Source: Superficieibacter electus
Lineage (GTDB): Bacteria; Pseudomonadota; Gammaproteobacteria; Enterobacterales; Enterobacteriaceae
NCBI RefSeq assembly: GCF_002915575.1
Contig: NZ_PQGD01000007.1
Location: 156,776 to 220,775 of the forward strand
Direction: 5' to 3'
Length of the DNA stretch: 64,000 nt
Shown here: piece by piece, positions 32,503 to 41,708 of the stretch
How positions within the stretch are numbered: position 1 is the first letter of the stretch
Layout of the letters: every line of letters starts with the position of its first letter
The notes under the pieces: generated by a model
Told to the model about the DNA's origin: nothing
The model's input: the letters and a program-made list of their open reading frames with translations, nothing else
The model's database searches: none
Translations under genes and position numbers: made by a program

Positions 32503-33927
32503 TTATGGCTGATACATACCGACGCCAATCTCGTTTTCTTTACGGGTACGGGCAATCACCGATGCCGGGGATTCATTAATGCGCAGACCCATCTCATCTT
32601 CAGTGCGCACCAGCTTGCCGCGCAGGGAGTTCGGATAGACGTCGGTAATTTCAACATCCACGAACTTACCGATCATCTCCGGCGACCCTTCGAAGTTCAC
32701 CACACGGTTATTTTCGGTACGGCCCGATAGCTCCATAATGCTTTTGCGCGAGGTGCCTTCAACCAGAATACGCTGGGTGGTGCCGAGCATCCGGCGGCTC
32801 CAGGCCATCGCCTGTTGGTTAATACGCTCTTGCAGAATATATAAACGCTGTTTCTTTTCTTCTTCCGGAACGTCATCGACCATATCGGCGGCTGGGGTAC
32901 CCGGACGGGCAGAGAAAATAAAGCTGTAGCTCATATCAAAATTAACATCGGCAATCAGCTTCATGGTCTTTTCAAAATCGTCGGTAGTTTCACCGGGGAA
33001 GCCGACGATAAAGTCAGAACTGACCTGAATATCCGGACGCGCGGCACGCAGTTTGCGGATAATCGCTTTGTACTCCAGCGCGGTATGGGTGCGGCTCATC
33101 AGGTTCAATACGCGGTCGGAACCGCTTTGTACCGGCAGGTGCAGGAAGCTGACCAGTTCCGGCGTGTCGCGATACACCTCAATGATGTCATCGGTAAATT
33201 CAATCGGATGGCTGGTGGTGAAGCGCACGCGGTCAATACCGTCAATGGCGGCGACCAGACGCAGCAGCTCAGCGAACGAGCCAGTGGTCCCGTCATAGTT
33301 CTCACCCCGCCAGGCGTTAACGTTCTGGCCAAGCAGGTTGACTTCACGCACGCCCTGCGCCGCAAGCTGGGCGATTTCAAACAGAATGTCGTCGCACGGA
33401 CGGCTGACTTCTTCACCACGAGTATACGGCACCACACAGTACGTACAGTATTTGTTGCAGCCTTCCATAATCGAAACGAACGCGGTCGGGCCGTCGGCGC
33501 GCGGTTCAGGCAGACGGTCGAATTTTTCGATTTCCGGGAAGCTGATGTCGACCACCGGGCTGCGATCGCCGCGCACGGCGTTGATCATTTCCGGCAGGCG
33601 ATGCAGGGTCTGCGGGCCAAAAATAATATCGACATAATTGGCGCGCTGACGAATATGATCGCCTTCCTGAGATGCGACGCAGCCGCCAACACCGATGATC
33701 AGGTCCGGATTTTTTTCCTTTAATAATCTCCAGCGACCTAACTGATGGAAGACCTTCTCCTGCGCCTTCTCACGAATCGAGCAGGTATTCAGCAGCAGAA
33801 CATCTGCCTCTTCCGCGACCTCGGTGAGTTGGTAGCCATGCGTGGCATCCAGCAGATCGGCCATCTTCGATGAATCGTATTCGTTCATCTGACAGCCCCA
33901 GGTTTTAATGTGGAGTTTTTTTGTCAT
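32503..33927 (-). CDS. miaB: tRNA-2-methylthio-N6-isopentenyladenosine synthase MiaB
   Basis: 474-residue radical SAM methylthiotransferase that adds the methylthio group to i6A37 of tRNAs reading UNN codons. It has the N-terminal cluster cysteines ([20 protein letters not shown]), the radical-SAM CNKYCTYC and a C-terminal TRAM domain ([17 protein letters not shown]). The start at 33927 gives the E. coli length. Divergent from ubiF. Confidence 0.98.
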   Translation of the reverse strand: MTKKLHIKTWGCQMNEYDSSKMADLLDATHGYQLTEVAEEADVLLLNTCSIREKAQEKVFHQLGRWRLLKEKNPDLIIGVGGCVASQEGDHIRQRANYVDIIFGPQTLHRLPEMINAVRGDRSPVVDISFPEIEKFDRLPEPRADGPTAFVSIMEGCNKYCTYCVVPYTRGEEVSRPCDDILFEIAQLAAQGVREVNLLGQNVNAWRGENYDGTTGSFAELLRLVAAIDGIDRVRFTTSHPIEFTDDIIEVYRDTPELVSFLHLPVQSGSDRVLNLMSRTHTALEYKAIIRKLRAARPDIQVSSDFIVGFPGETTDDFEKTMKLIADVNFDMSYSFIFSARPGTPAADMVDDVPEEEKKQRLYILQERINQQAMAWSRRMLGTTQRILVEGTSRKSIMELSGRTENNRVVNFEGSPEMIGKFVDVEITDVYPNSLRGKLVRTEDEMGLRINESPASVIARTRKENEIGVGMYQP

Positions 33928-34071
33928 CGACTTGCTCTTGCGAAATAGGACCAGGAATGCAGGGCGCGTATTGTAATGCTTTGGCGCGGTTGTGACCATA
34001 GTTCATCTTCCGGCCAAATAAAAGTGAAAATCCTGTAAACTTAAAGGATTCTCTCAAAAGGACGGGTGACC

Positions 34072-35247
34072 ATGAAAAATCAAGCGGGTGAAGTGGCGGT
34101 GATCGGCGGTGGAATGGTCGGTGGCGCGCTGGCGCTGGGACTGGCACAGCACGGTTTTACCGTGACGGTGATTGAGTGCGCCGCGCCGCCCGCGTTTGAT
34201 GCTGGTGCGCAACCTGACGTGCGTATTTCAGCCATCAGCGCCGCCTCGGTTTCACTGCTCCAAAGCCTTGGCGTCTGGGATGCGGTGCAAAAGATGCGCG
34301 CCCATCCGTATCGTCGGCTTGAAACCTGGGAATGGCAGAGCGCGCATGTTGTCTTTGATGCCGCCGAGCTTAAGCTGCCGTATCTGGGTTATATGGTCGA
34401 AAATAATGTGCTCCAGTCAGCGCTCTGGCAGGCGCTGGAGGCGCATCCGCAGGTATCATTGCGCGTGCCTGCCAGTGTGAAATCACTGCGGCATGATGGC
34501 GAAAGGCAGGTGCTGGAGCTGGATGACGGCGATACGCTGACGGTGAAGCTGGTGGTGGGCGCAGACGGCGCAAATTCGCAGGTGCGGCAGATGGCGGGTA
34601 TTGGCATTCATGCGTGGCACTATCAGCAGGCGTGTATGTTGATTTCCGTCGAGTGCGAAAACGCGCCGGGCGACAGCACCTGGCAGCATTTTACCCCCGC
34701 CGGTCCGCGTGCGTTTCTGCCGCTATTTGATAACCGGGCGTCGCTGGTGTGGTATGACACGCCTGCACGCATCCGTCAGCTTAGCACGCTGAGCATGCCG
34801 CAGCTTGCACGCGAAATCACGCAGCATTTCCCGGCACGGCTGGGTGACGTTACGCCGGTTGCCGCAGGCGCGTTTCCGCTGACCCGCCGCCACGCGCTGA
34901 AATACGTACTGCCAGGTCTCGCGCTGGTGGGCGATGCGGCGCATACCATTCATCCGCTGGCGGGGCAGGGCGTCAATCTTGGCTATCGTGACGTGGATGC
35001 GCTGCTGGATGTGCTGGCAGGCGCGCGCAGTTATGGTGAAGACTGGGCCAGTCATCCGGTGCTGAAGCGCTACCAGCGGCGGCGGATGGCGGATAATTTC
35101 ATCATGCAGTCCGGGATGGATCTGTTTTGCGCCGGTTTCAGTAACGATCTCGGGCCGCTGCGCGTGCTGCGCAATGTCGGTTTAATGGCAGCCCAGCGGG
35201 CAGGCGTGCTGAAGCGTCAGGCGCTGAAGTATGCTCTGGGGTTGTGA
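34072..35247 (+). CDS. ubiF: 3-demethoxyubiquinol 3-hydroxylase UbiF
   Basis: 391-residue FAD monooxygenase of aerobic ubiquinone synthesis. It has the N-terminal dinucleotide fold IGGGMVGGALALGLAQHG, the middle DG motif GADGANSQVRQ and the C-terminal GDAAHTIHPLAGQGVNLGYR. ATG 34072 has AAAGGA nine bases upstream; an in-frame GTG at 34066 is too close to that site. Confidence 0.98.
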   Translation: MKNQAGEVAVIGGGMVGGALALGLAQHGFTVTVIECAAPPAFDAGAQPDVRISAISAASVSLLQSLGVWDAVQKMRAHPYRRLETWEWQSAHVVFDAAELKLPYLGYMVENNVLQSALWQALEAHPQVSLRVPASVKSLRHDGERQVLELDDGDTLTVKLVVGADGANSQVRQMAGIGIHAWHYQQACMLISVECENAPGDSTWQHFTPAGPRAFLPLFDNRASLVWYDTPARIRQLSTLSMPQLAREITQHFPARLGDVTPVAAGAFPLTRRHALKYVLPGLALVGDAAHTIHPLAGQGVNLGYRDVDALLDVLAGARSYGEDWASHPVLKRYQRRRMADNFIMQSGMDLFCAGFSNDLGPLRVLRNVGLMAAQRAGVLKRQALKYALGL

Positions 35248-35282
35248 ACGTGAAGCCTGTATGCGGCCACGGGTGACGATTT

Positions 35283-35377
35283 GCCTGGCGGCGCTGCGCT
35301 TGCACAGGCCTATGATGATTGCCTAATCTATTGATATATAACATGTTGTAGGCCGGGTAAGCGAAGCGCCACCCGGC
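35283..35377. repeat. BIME: two inverted REP units after ubiF
   Basis: GCCTGGCGGCGCTGCGCTTG at 35283 and a GGCCGGGTAAGCGAAGCGCC unit at 35350 face each other across a short AT-rich spacer. These are typical enterobacterial REP palindromes, placed at the 3' end of ubiF, where they shield the mRNA and bind gyrase or IHF. Confidence 0.88.
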
Positions 35378-35394
35378 ACAGTTGACGCTCAGGC

Positions 35395-35979
35395 TTAAAG
35401 CCAGTTAAACATCGGCTCTCGTCCCCGTTTCGTTAATATAAACCCCTGATACCAGATACTGCCCGTGCTGGTGGTCAACGTCTCGCTTTCCCAGCGGTTA
35501 TTGATTAGCCGGGCTAACAACCACAAATTCTTGCCCATTACATACAGCAAGCCTGATAAAACGATACACGCTAACGCCAGCGGAACCGGCTCGTTTTTTG
35601 GGTACAGAAATTCATGAGCAAGAATGCCCATCCCTGTCAGCACCATCATGATCTTGCCGACAACGCAGCGAATAAAAAATTGCCGTAGCCGGTTAACTGA
35701 ATAAAAACACGGGTTTTTAAGCACCGCGCGCTGCTCCTGCGCCGGAAAGCCATGAATATAAACCATCCACTGCGTATTCTCAGTTAACGTCAGCGCACTG
35801 CCGATCTCATTAAGCCGGTGCAGGCGCATTGATACCCCGATTGGAAAGAGTAATGCGGACAGAATGAAATAACAGAAAGGCGCGGACAGACCGTAAAAAA
35901 TGAGGCCGAGGAAAACCACGAACAACAGCAGGTAGCTGACGCGGGTGAAAAAGGGGGAGAGGAGCGAGTAGTTCATCAC
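35395..35979 (-). CDS. small membrane protein of unknown function
   Basis: 194 residues, not recognised. Hydrophobic segments lie near residues 14-32, 34-50, 108-126 and 132-152, with a loop between the second and third holding a conserved-looking RLHRLNEIGSALTL. The C-terminus is soluble (WESETLTTSTGSIWYQGF). It sits between ubiF and the tRNA operon, where E. coli has no gene. It is followed only by a REP pair. Codon use looks ordinary. A membrane-stress or toxin-immunity role cannot be judged. Confidence 0.65.
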   Translation of the reverse strand: MMNYSLLSPFFTRVSYLLLFVVFLGLIFYGLSAPFCYFILSALLFPIGVSMRLHRLNEIGSALTLTENTQWMVYIHGFPAQEQRAVLKNPCFYSVNRLRQFFIRCVVGKIMMVLTGMGILAHEFLYPKNEPVPLALACIVLSGLLYVMGKNLWLLARLINNRWESETLTTSTGSIWYQGFILTKRGREPMFNWL

Positions 35980-36043
35980 AACGTCCTTATTGTGTAGCTA
36001 TAAATGCATTACAGCATCATGCGGTTCCACGATTTTATAAAAC

Positions 36044-36071
36044 AAAAAAGCCCGCCGAAGCGAGCTTTTTT
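36044..36071 (-). terminator. terminator of the tRNA operon
   Basis: Minus strand AAGCTCGCTTCGGCGGGCTT hairpin followed by six T, just after the last tRNA-Gln. Confidence 0.9.
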
Positions 36072-36075
36072 GAAT

Positions 36076-36150
36076 TGGCTGGGGTACGAGGATTCGAACC
36101 TCGGAATGCCGGAATCAGAATCCGGTGCCTTACCGCTTGGCGATACCCCA
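36076..36150 (-). tRNA. tRNA-Gln(CUG), copy 3 of a tandem triplet
   Basis: 75-nt cloverleaf with encoded CCA; anticodon CTG in the loop TTCTGAT. It is base-for-base the same as the two copies at 36220-36294 and 36364-36438. Last gene of the minus-strand tRNA operon. Confidence 0.97.
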
Positions 36151-36219
36151 ATGGTCTGGTACTGCGTTGCCGGATGCGACTCCAGCAAGTGCGTTCAATA
36201 CGATGAACGTCTTTAAAAT

Positions 36220-36294
36220 TGGCTGGGGTACGAGGATTCGAACCTCGGAATGCCGGAATCAGAATCCGGTGCCTTACCGCTTGGCGATACCCCA
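36220..36294 (-). tRNA. glnX: tRNA-Gln(CUG), copy 2 of a tandem triplet
   Basis: 75-nt tRNA with anticodon CTG and encoded CCA, the same as its two neighbours. E. coli has two genes here (glnV, glnX); which of these three is the extra one cannot be said because repeats and spacers are the same. Confidence 0.97.
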
Positions 36295-36363
36295 ATGGTC
36301 TGGTACTGCGTTGCCGGATGCGACTCCAGCAAGTGCGTTCAATACGATGAACGTCTTTAAAAT

Positions 36364-36438
36364 TGGCTGGGGTACGAGGATTCGAACCTCGGAATGCCGG
36401 AATCAGAATCCGGTGCCTTACCGCTTGGCGATACCCCA
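36364..36438 (-). tRNA. glnV: tRNA-Gln(CUG), copy 1 of a tandem triplet
   Basis: 75-nt tRNA with anticodon CTG and encoded CCA; nearest to metU as glnV is in E. coli. Confidence 0.97.
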
Positions 36439-36484
36439 ACAAATTGTTCGGAAATAACAGGCTTAATCTGCTACATCCTGTAAT

Positions 36485-36561
36485 TGGTGGCTACGACGGG
36501 ATTCGAACCTGTGACCCCATCATTATGAGTGATGTGCTCTAACCAACTGAGCTACGTAGCC
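36485..36561 (-). tRNA. metU: tRNA-Met (elongator)
   Basis: 77-nt tRNA with anticodon CAT, first pair G-C and encoded CCA; sequence equal to the copy at 36884-36960. The A-type features fit the elongator, not the initiator. Confidence 0.97.
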
Positions 36562-36577
36562 ATTTTTCTCTTTTGAC

Positions 36578-36652
36578 TGGCTGGGGTACCTGGATTCGAA
36601 CCAGGGAATGCCGGTATCAAAAACCGGTGCCTTACCGCTTGGCGATACCCCA
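36578..36652 (-). tRNA. glnW: tRNA-Gln(UUG)
   Basis: 75-nt tRNA with anticodon TTG (loop TTTTGAT) and encoded CCA. Twin of the gene at 36691-36765. Confidence 0.97.
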
Positions 36653-36690
36653 ATGCCTGTAGCGGCAAACCCGCATATGTCAAAAAAGTA

Positions 36691-36765
36691 TGGCTGGGGT
36701 ACCTGGATTCGAACCAGGGAATGCCGGTATCAAAAACCGGTGCCTTACCGCTTGGCGATACCCCA
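36691..36765 (-). tRNA. glnU: tRNA-Gln(UUG)
   Basis: 75-nt tRNA with anticodon TTG and encoded CCA. The spacer before glnW (36653-36690) differs from those of the CUG triplet. Confidence 0.97.
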
Positions 36766-36788
36766 TCCGTGCAACGCTTACGGGTGAA

Positions 36789-36873
36789 TGGTGCGGGAGG
36801 CGAGACTTGAACTCGCACACCTTGCGGCGCCAGAACCTAAATCTGGTGCGTCTACCAATTTCGCCACTCCCGC
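36789..36873 (-). tRNA. leuW: tRNA-Leu(UAG)
   Basis: 85-nt class II tRNA with a long variable arm, anticodon TAG and encoded CCA. Second gene of the operon, as leuW is in E. coli. Confidence 0.97.
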
Positions 36874-36883
36874 AAAAAAAAGA

Positions 36884-36960
36884 TGGTGGCTACGACGGGA
36901 TTCGAACCTGTGACCCCATCATTATGAGTGATGTGCTCTAACCAACTGAGCTACGTAGCC
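36884..36960 (-). tRNA. metT: tRNA-Met (elongator)
   Basis: 77-nt tRNA, anticodon CAT, encoded CCA. First gene of the operon, 39 bases after the -10 element. Confidence 0.97.
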
Positions 36961-36998
36961 CTCTTTTTTCACTCTACCTTATCGGCGTTGCGGGGCGC

Positions 36999-37027
36999 AT
37001 TATGCGTATTGGGCCCTGAAGCGTCAA
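36999..37027 (-). promoter_or_regulatory. sigma-70 promoter of the tRNA operon with stringent discriminator
   Basis: Minus strand TTGACG (37022-37027) and CATAAT (36999-37004) are 17 bp apart, followed by a GC-rich discriminator (GCGCCCCGC) as in stable-RNA promoters under ppGpp/DksA control. The rest of the gap to the next gene (37028-37304) shows nothing clear. Confidence 0.8.
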
Positions 37028-37304
37028 CACCTTTTTCACTGAAAGTGGCCCGAAAGTGACTGTCTGGTTAGGTTGCGAACAGCGTGATGGATTATTCAGC
37101 AATAATTGATGGCTTCAGGTTTTTATCTACGGCATGAAGTTGTTATTTCAACTAAAGAATAAAATTCGGAATTCAACAATGGTGCTATGAAATTACGCTG
37201 TGAAATACTCATGCTGCCAAATTTGTCAGGGGAGCCATGCTCTCCCTCCAGGTTTGGCATAACTCATAGGGGAAACCCTATCGCTACATTATTGAGGGAA
37301 TAGT

Positions 37305-37745
37305 ATGTTGCGCGTGATGACAGTTTTTTTAGGTGTTTTTTTTCTGATGCAGTCTGCGTTTGCTGAAACGGTGCGGCCTGAAATTGGTAAGTATGTACAG
37401 GGGTATCAGGGACAGGAGGGCGCTATCGTATGGTTAATGCGCATTGGCCCGCGGGCGGCAAACGAAGCGTTAGTGCAGATTTCGCATGTTGATAACGACG
37501 TCGATGGCCGGATTTTCCGCTGCAAAGTTCAAATGGTACGCGACGGCGAGAAAAGCTATACCACAGAAATTAACGGTAAGTCGTTTGAACTGCTGCGCAT
37601 GAAAGATGGCAATGGCAATCTTTATATGCCAGACGAGCCATCTTCCTGGTGGATTAACTATAACGACGATTTATCCAAAAGCGATGTCGCAAACCCCGAC
37701 CATTTCCTGACGGCATATCTGGAGCAGGATGCAAAAAAACAGTAA
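37305..37745 (+). CDS. small secreted protein of unknown function
   Basis: 146 residues, not recognised. Clear signal peptide (VFLGVFFLMQSAFA, cut before ETVRPE). The mature part of about 127 residues is polar, with one Cys and motifs such as ISHVDNDVDGRIFRCK and MPDEPSSWWINY. The ORF reads well with ordinary codon use, and ATTGAGGGAATAGT gives a weak ribosome binding site. It lies between the tRNA operon and convergent asnB. Likely periplasmic; function unknown. Confidence 0.72.
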   Translation: MLRVMTVFLGVFFLMQSAFAETVRPEIGKYVQGYQGQEGAIVWLMRIGPRAANEALVQISHVDNDVDGRIFRCKVQMVRDGEKSYTTEINGKSFELLRMKDGNGNLYMPDEPSSWWINYNDDLSKSDVANPDHFLTAYLEQDAKKQ

Positions 37746-37746
37746 T

Positions 37747-37771
37747 AAAAAGCCCCGGCGTTGGCCGGGGC
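37747..37771 (-). terminator. terminator of asnB
   Basis: GCCCCGGCCAACGCCGGGGC hairpin followed by TTTTTATT on the minus strand. It also lies right after the stop of the plus-strand secreted-protein gene. Confidence 0.87.
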
Positions 37772-37783
37772 GGTCGTCTGCAA

Positions 37784-39448
37784 TTATTTATACGCAGACT
37801 GGTGTACACCTACCGCACGGCCTGACGGATCGTTCATGGTTTTGAACGCTTCATCCCATTCAATCGCTTTTGCTGATGAACAGGCCACGGATGGTCCGCC
37901 AGGCACGCATTCTGCGGCACTCGGGACCGGAAACAGCTCTTCAAAGATTTCACGATACAAATACGCTTCTTTTGACGACGGCGTGTTGTACGGGAAGCGG
38001 AAACTGGCGGTTTCCAGTTGTTGATCGGAGACCTGTTTTGCGGCCACTTCTTTGAGTGTATCGATCCAGCTGTAACCGACGCCGTCAGAGAACTGCTCTT
38101 TCTGACGCCATGCTACGCTTGCCGGCAGGTAGGATTCGAAACATTCGCGCAGGATATGTTTTTCCATTTTGCCATTGCCGCACATTTTGTCCTGCGGGTT
38201 GATCCGCATAGCCACGTCAAGGAATTTTTTATCGAGGAACGGCACGCGCGCTTCCACGCCCCAGGCTGACATCGCCTTGTTAGCGCGGGCACAGTCGAAC
38301 ATGTGCAGAGCCTGAAGCTTACGTACGGTCTCTTCATGTAGTTCTTTGGCATCTGGCGCTTTATGGAAATACAGGTAGCCACCAAACACCTCATCGGAAC
38401 CTTCACCAGACAGCACCATTTTAATGCCCATCGCTTTAATTTTGCGCGACATCAGGTACATCGGCGTTGATGCCCGGATGGTGGTAACGTCATAGGTCTC
38501 AATGTGGTAAATCACATCACGAATGGCGTCCAGACCTTCCTGGACGGTGAAGTGAATCTCATGATGGACGGTGCCAAGATGATTCGCCACTTCCTGCGCA
38601 GCTTTCAGATCGGGCGCACCTTCCAGGCCGACGGCAAAAGAGTGCAGCTGTGGCCACCAGGCTTCGGAGCGCTCCTGATCTTCCACCCGGCGGGCGGCAA
38701 ATTTTTTGGTGATGGCGGAGATTACTGACGAGTCCAGACCGCCCGAGAGCAGAACGCCATACGGCACATCAGACATCAGGTGGCTTTTGACGGATTCTTC
38801 CAGCGCCTGGCGCAGGGCGTTTTTGTCTGTCACATTGTCTTTCACCGCCTCGTAGCTGAACCAGTCACGATGATAATACGGACGAATTTCACCGTCCTGG
38901 CTCCACAGGTAGCTGCCAGCCGGGAACTCTTTAATGGTCCGGCACACCGGCACCAGCGCTTTCATTTCGGAGGCGATATACAGGTTGCCGTGCTCGTCGT
39001 GGCCCATATACAGCGGGATGATACCGATATGGTCGCGGCCAATCAGATATGCGTCTTTTTCGCTGTCGTAAAGGACGAAAGCGAACATCCCCTGTAACTC
39101 ATCCAGGAATTCCGGACCTTTTTCCTGATACAGCGCGAGAATGACTTCACAGTCGGAGCCGGTCTGGAAGTGATAGCGATCGCCATATTCCGCACGCAGT
39201 GCCTGATGGTTGTAGATTTCACCGTTAACGGCCAGCGCGTGGGTTTTTTTATCGTTATAGAGTGGCTGGGCACCGGCATTGACGTCGACAATAGACAGAC
39301 GTTCATGCGCCAGAATGGCGTTGTCGCTTGCGTAAACGCCGGACCAGTCCGGGCCACGATGGCGCATCAGACGTGATAACTCCAGCGCTTTTTTACGCAG
39401 CTCAGCCGCGTCAGTTTTAATATCCAGTACGCCAAAAATAGAACACAT
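37784..39448 (-). CDS. asnB: asparagine synthetase B (glutamine-hydrolysing)
   Basis: 554 residues. N-terminal glutaminase domain with the nucleophile Cys directly after Met (MCSIFGVLD) and RHRGPDWSG; C-terminal synthetase domain with the pyrophosphate loop SGGLDSSVI. It converts Asp, Gln and ATP to Asn. The start at ATG 39448 is fixed because Cys2 must be exposed; the upstream frame to 39532 is not used. In E. coli asnB is under NagC influence. Confidence 0.99.
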   Translation of the reverse strand: MCSIFGVLDIKTDAAELRKKALELSRLMRHRGPDWSGVYASDNAILAHERLSIVDVNAGAQPLYNDKKTHALAVNGEIYNHQALRAEYGDRYHFQTGSDCEVILALYQEKGPEFLDELQGMFAFVLYDSEKDAYLIGRDHIGIIPLYMGHDEHGNLYIASEMKALVPVCRTIKEFPAGSYLWSQDGEIRPYYHRDWFSYEAVKDNVTDKNALRQALEESVKSHLMSDVPYGVLLSGGLDSSVISAITKKFAARRVEDQERSEAWWPQLHSFAVGLEGAPDLKAAQEVANHLGTVHHEIHFTVQEGLDAIRDVIYHIETYDVTTIRASTPMYLMSRKIKAMGIKMVLSGEGSDEVFGGYLYFHKAPDAKELHEETVRKLQALHMFDCARANKAMSAWGVEARVPFLDKKFLDVAMRINPQDKMCGNGKMEKHILRECFESYLPASVAWRQKEQFSDGVGYSWIDTLKEVAAKQVSDQQLETASFRFPYNTPSSKEAYLYREIFEELFPVPSAAECVPGGPSVACSSAKAIEWDEAFKTMNDPSGRAVGVHQSAYK

Positions 39449-39651
39449 AACCTTCTCCGTTAACCCTGTGATGTTGCTTGTTAATGAAAATGCCGCAATG
39501 TCAGGGCGTAGGCAAGTGTTTTGGTTGTGCAATCACAAAAAATTCAATAGTGATTAATGAATAATGAAAAAGTGGTGCCTTGAGCATAGATATATTGACG
39601 AATATGCAATTTTAAAGCATTTTCATTGAATGGTGTAATTATGGGATTAAA

Positions 39652-39682
39652 CAAAAAACCACGTCCGTAGACGTGGCCTTTT
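39652..39682 (-). terminator. terminator of the nagBACD operon
   Basis: Minus strand GGCCACGTCTACGGACGTGG hairpin and TTTTTTG, directly after nagD. Confidence 0.9.
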
Positions 39683-40435
39683 TCAGAAAACATCAATTTC
39701 AGCGACGGAGGGGTATATCCAGGAAGGCCGGAACGGCATGCTGTCTATATCATCAAGCGTCGAGACGCCAGAAAGCACCAGAATGGTTTCCAGTCCGGCC
39801 TGAAAACCGGCCAGAATATCGGTGCGCAGATTATCGCCGACAATTACTGTCTGTTCAGAATGCGCCTGCATTGTGTTCAGTGCCGCACGGATGATCCATG
39901 GGCTTGGTTTACCCACACAAAACGGTTTACGTCCGGAGATTTTCTCAATGCCCGCGCATAGCGCGCCGCAGGCCGGATAAAAGCCACGACCGTGAGTATC
40001 CGGATTTGTGGCGATAAACCGCGCGCCGTTCGCCACAAAGAAAGCAGCCTTGTGCATCATTTCCCAGTTGTAGGAGCGGGTCTCGCCGACAATAACAAAG
40101 TCCGGATTGACGTCAGTTATGGTAAAACCCGCTTTGTACAACTCATGAATTAACGCGCCTTCCCCAACCACATACGCTTTTTTACCTTCCTGTTTACGCA
40201 GAAAGTCGGCTGTTGCCATAGCAGAGGTATAGAAAACACTGTCGGGTACGTTGATGCCAGCAGTCGCGAAACGATTAGCCAGATCCTGTCCGGTCTGCGA
40301 AGGATAGTTGGTCAGCAGCACCAGCGGCAGGCCCTTTTCCAGAATGCGGGTGACAAATTCCGCAGCGCCCGGTACGGCAACGTTATCGTGCATCAGCACG
40401 CCGTCAATATCACAAATGATGTTCTGAATGGTCAT
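39683..40435 (-). CDS. nagD: HAD-family nucleotide phosphatase NagD
   Basis: 250-residue HAD phosphatase (class IIA cap) with the nucleophile motif DIDGVLMHD, motif II LLTNYPSQTG and motif IV VGDNLRTDI. It hydrolyses UMP and other ribonucleotides; its tie to GlcNAc use is mainly its place as last gene of nagBACD. Confidence 0.97.
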   Translation of the reverse strand: MTIQNIICDIDGVLMHDNVAVPGAAEFVTRILEKGLPLVLLTNYPSQTGQDLANRFATAGINVPDSVFYTSAMATADFLRKQEGKKAYVVGEGALIHELYKAGFTITDVNPDFVIVGETRSYNWEMMHKAAFFVANGARFIATNPDTHGRGFYPACGALCAGIEKISGRKPFCVGKPSPWIIRAALNTMQAHSEQTVIVGDNLRTDILAGFQAGLETILVLSGVSTLDDIDSMPFRPSWIYPSVAEIDVF

Positions 40436-40478
40436 GGAAAACCCGGTTCTAAAAATGAGGCCACACTATAAGATGACG

Positions 40479-41699
40479 TTAACTTTCCAGCAAACGTTGC
40501 AGTAAAATTCCGTTTAGCATGGCGCGTTTGACCAGCGCAAAAGCGCCAATCGCGGAGCGGTGATCCAGCGTCGAACGTACCACTGGCAGGTTTTCACGAA
40601 AGGCCTGAAGTGCCTGAGCGTTGATGCAGCTTTCGATAGCGGGTAAAAGAATTTTTTCTGCTTCAACAATTTCTCCGGCAATCACCACTTTTTGCGGATT
40701 AAAAAGGTTGATGGCGATGGCGATGGTCTTACCAAGGTGACGTCCTACCTGTTCAATCACATCACTGGCGAGCGGATCGCCCTTGTTAGCCGCTTTACAG
40801 ATCGCTTTAATATTACAGTCATCTGGTTTTACCCGGCTCGGATGGCCCTTCTCCAGCAATTTACGGACGCGTTGTTCAATAGCGGCATTCGCCGCAACGG
40901 TTTCAAGACAGCCAAAATTACCGCAGTGACAGCGCTCGCCCAGCGGATCAACCTGAATATGGCCAATCTCACCAACATTACCATTGCGGCCGATGAAAAT
41001 ACGACCATTGGAAATGATCCCTGCGCCGGTCCCGCGGTGGACGCGCACCAGAATTGAATCCTCACAGTCCTGACTGGCCCCGAAGTAGTGTTCCGCCAGC
41101 GCCAGGCTGCGGATATCGTGACCGACAAAGCAAGTGACGTTGAAGCGTTTTTCCAGCGCCTCTACCAGCGGCCAATTTTCAACCTGAATATGCGGCATAT
41201 AACGAATTACGCCGCTTTGCGGATCAACCAATCCCGGCAGAATCACCGAAATGGCAATCAGCTCGCGGATTTTACGCTGGCAGGCATCAATAAAATGGGC
41301 AATGGTATTGAGCAGCGCATGCTCCAGCGTCTGCTGGGTGCGTTCTGGCAGCGGGTAGTGCTCCTCTGCCAGCACTTTACTGCTGAGATCGTACAGGGTA
41401 AGGGTGGTATCGTAGCGGCCCAGTCGCACGCCGATGGCGTGAAAGTGGCGGGTCTCTGTGACGATAGAGATAGCCCGGCGGCCGCCCGTTGAGGCTTGTT
41501 GATCCACTTCTTTGATCAACCCGCGCTCAATAAGCTGACGGGTGATTTTTGTCACGCTGGCCGGTGCGAGCTGGCTCTGCTCGGCAATCTGAATGCGTGA
41601 GATAGGCCCGTGCTGATCAATCAGGCGGTAGACAGCCGCACCGTTGAGCTGTTTAACGAGATCAACATTACCAATCTGAGCTTGTCCGCCTGATGTCAT
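40479..41699 (-). CDS. nagC: GlcNAc regulator NagC (ROK family)
   Basis: 406-residue repressor released by GlcNAc-6-P. N-terminal winged HTH (ISRIQIAEQSQLAPASVTKI, about residues 33-55) and a ROK sugar-binding domain with the zinc motif CHCGNFGCLE. It controls nagE-nagB and chiP in this window; matching operators are visible at both. The gene lies in its own regulated operon nagBACD. Confidence 0.98.
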   Translation of the reverse strand: MTSGGQAQIGNVDLVKQLNGAAVYRLIDQHGPISRIQIAEQSQLAPASVTKITRQLIERGLIKEVDQQASTGGRRAISIVTETRHFHAIGVRLGRYDTTLTLYDLSSKVLAEEHYPLPERTQQTLEHALLNTIAHFIDACQRKIRELIAISVILPGLVDPQSGVIRYMPHIQVENWPLVEALEKRFNVTCFVGHDIRSLALAEHYFGASQDCEDSILVRVHRGTGAGIISNGRIFIGRNGNVGEIGHIQVDPLGERCHCGNFGCLETVAANAAIEQRVRKLLEKGHPSRVKPDDCNIKAICKAANKGDPLASDVIEQVGRHLGKTIAIAINLFNPQKVVIAGEIVEAEKILLPAIESCINAQALQAFRENLPVVRSTLDHRSAIGAFALVKRAMLNGILLQRLLES

Positions 41700-41708
41700 A
41701 CTTTCTCT

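Larger units (their letters stand above)
36076..36438 (-). repeat. 144-bp tandem repeat carrying tRNA-Gln(CUG)
   Basis: The unit is a 75-bp tRNA gene plus a 69-bp spacer. Starts at 36076, 36220 and 36364 are exactly 144 bp apart, and both spacers (36151-36219 and 36295-36363) are the same. This points to recent unequal crossing-over. Confidence 0.95.

Noticed and set aside
36076-36438. Possible CRISPR array (regular repeats with spacers)
   Set aside because: Repeats are tRNA genes with CCA and cloverleaf; spacers are the same as each other, unlike CRISPR spacers.
36035-36457. Repeated frames through the tRNA-Gln array on both strands
   Set aside because: They translate tRNA genes and spacers; the repeats are the tRNA triplication, not a repeat protein.
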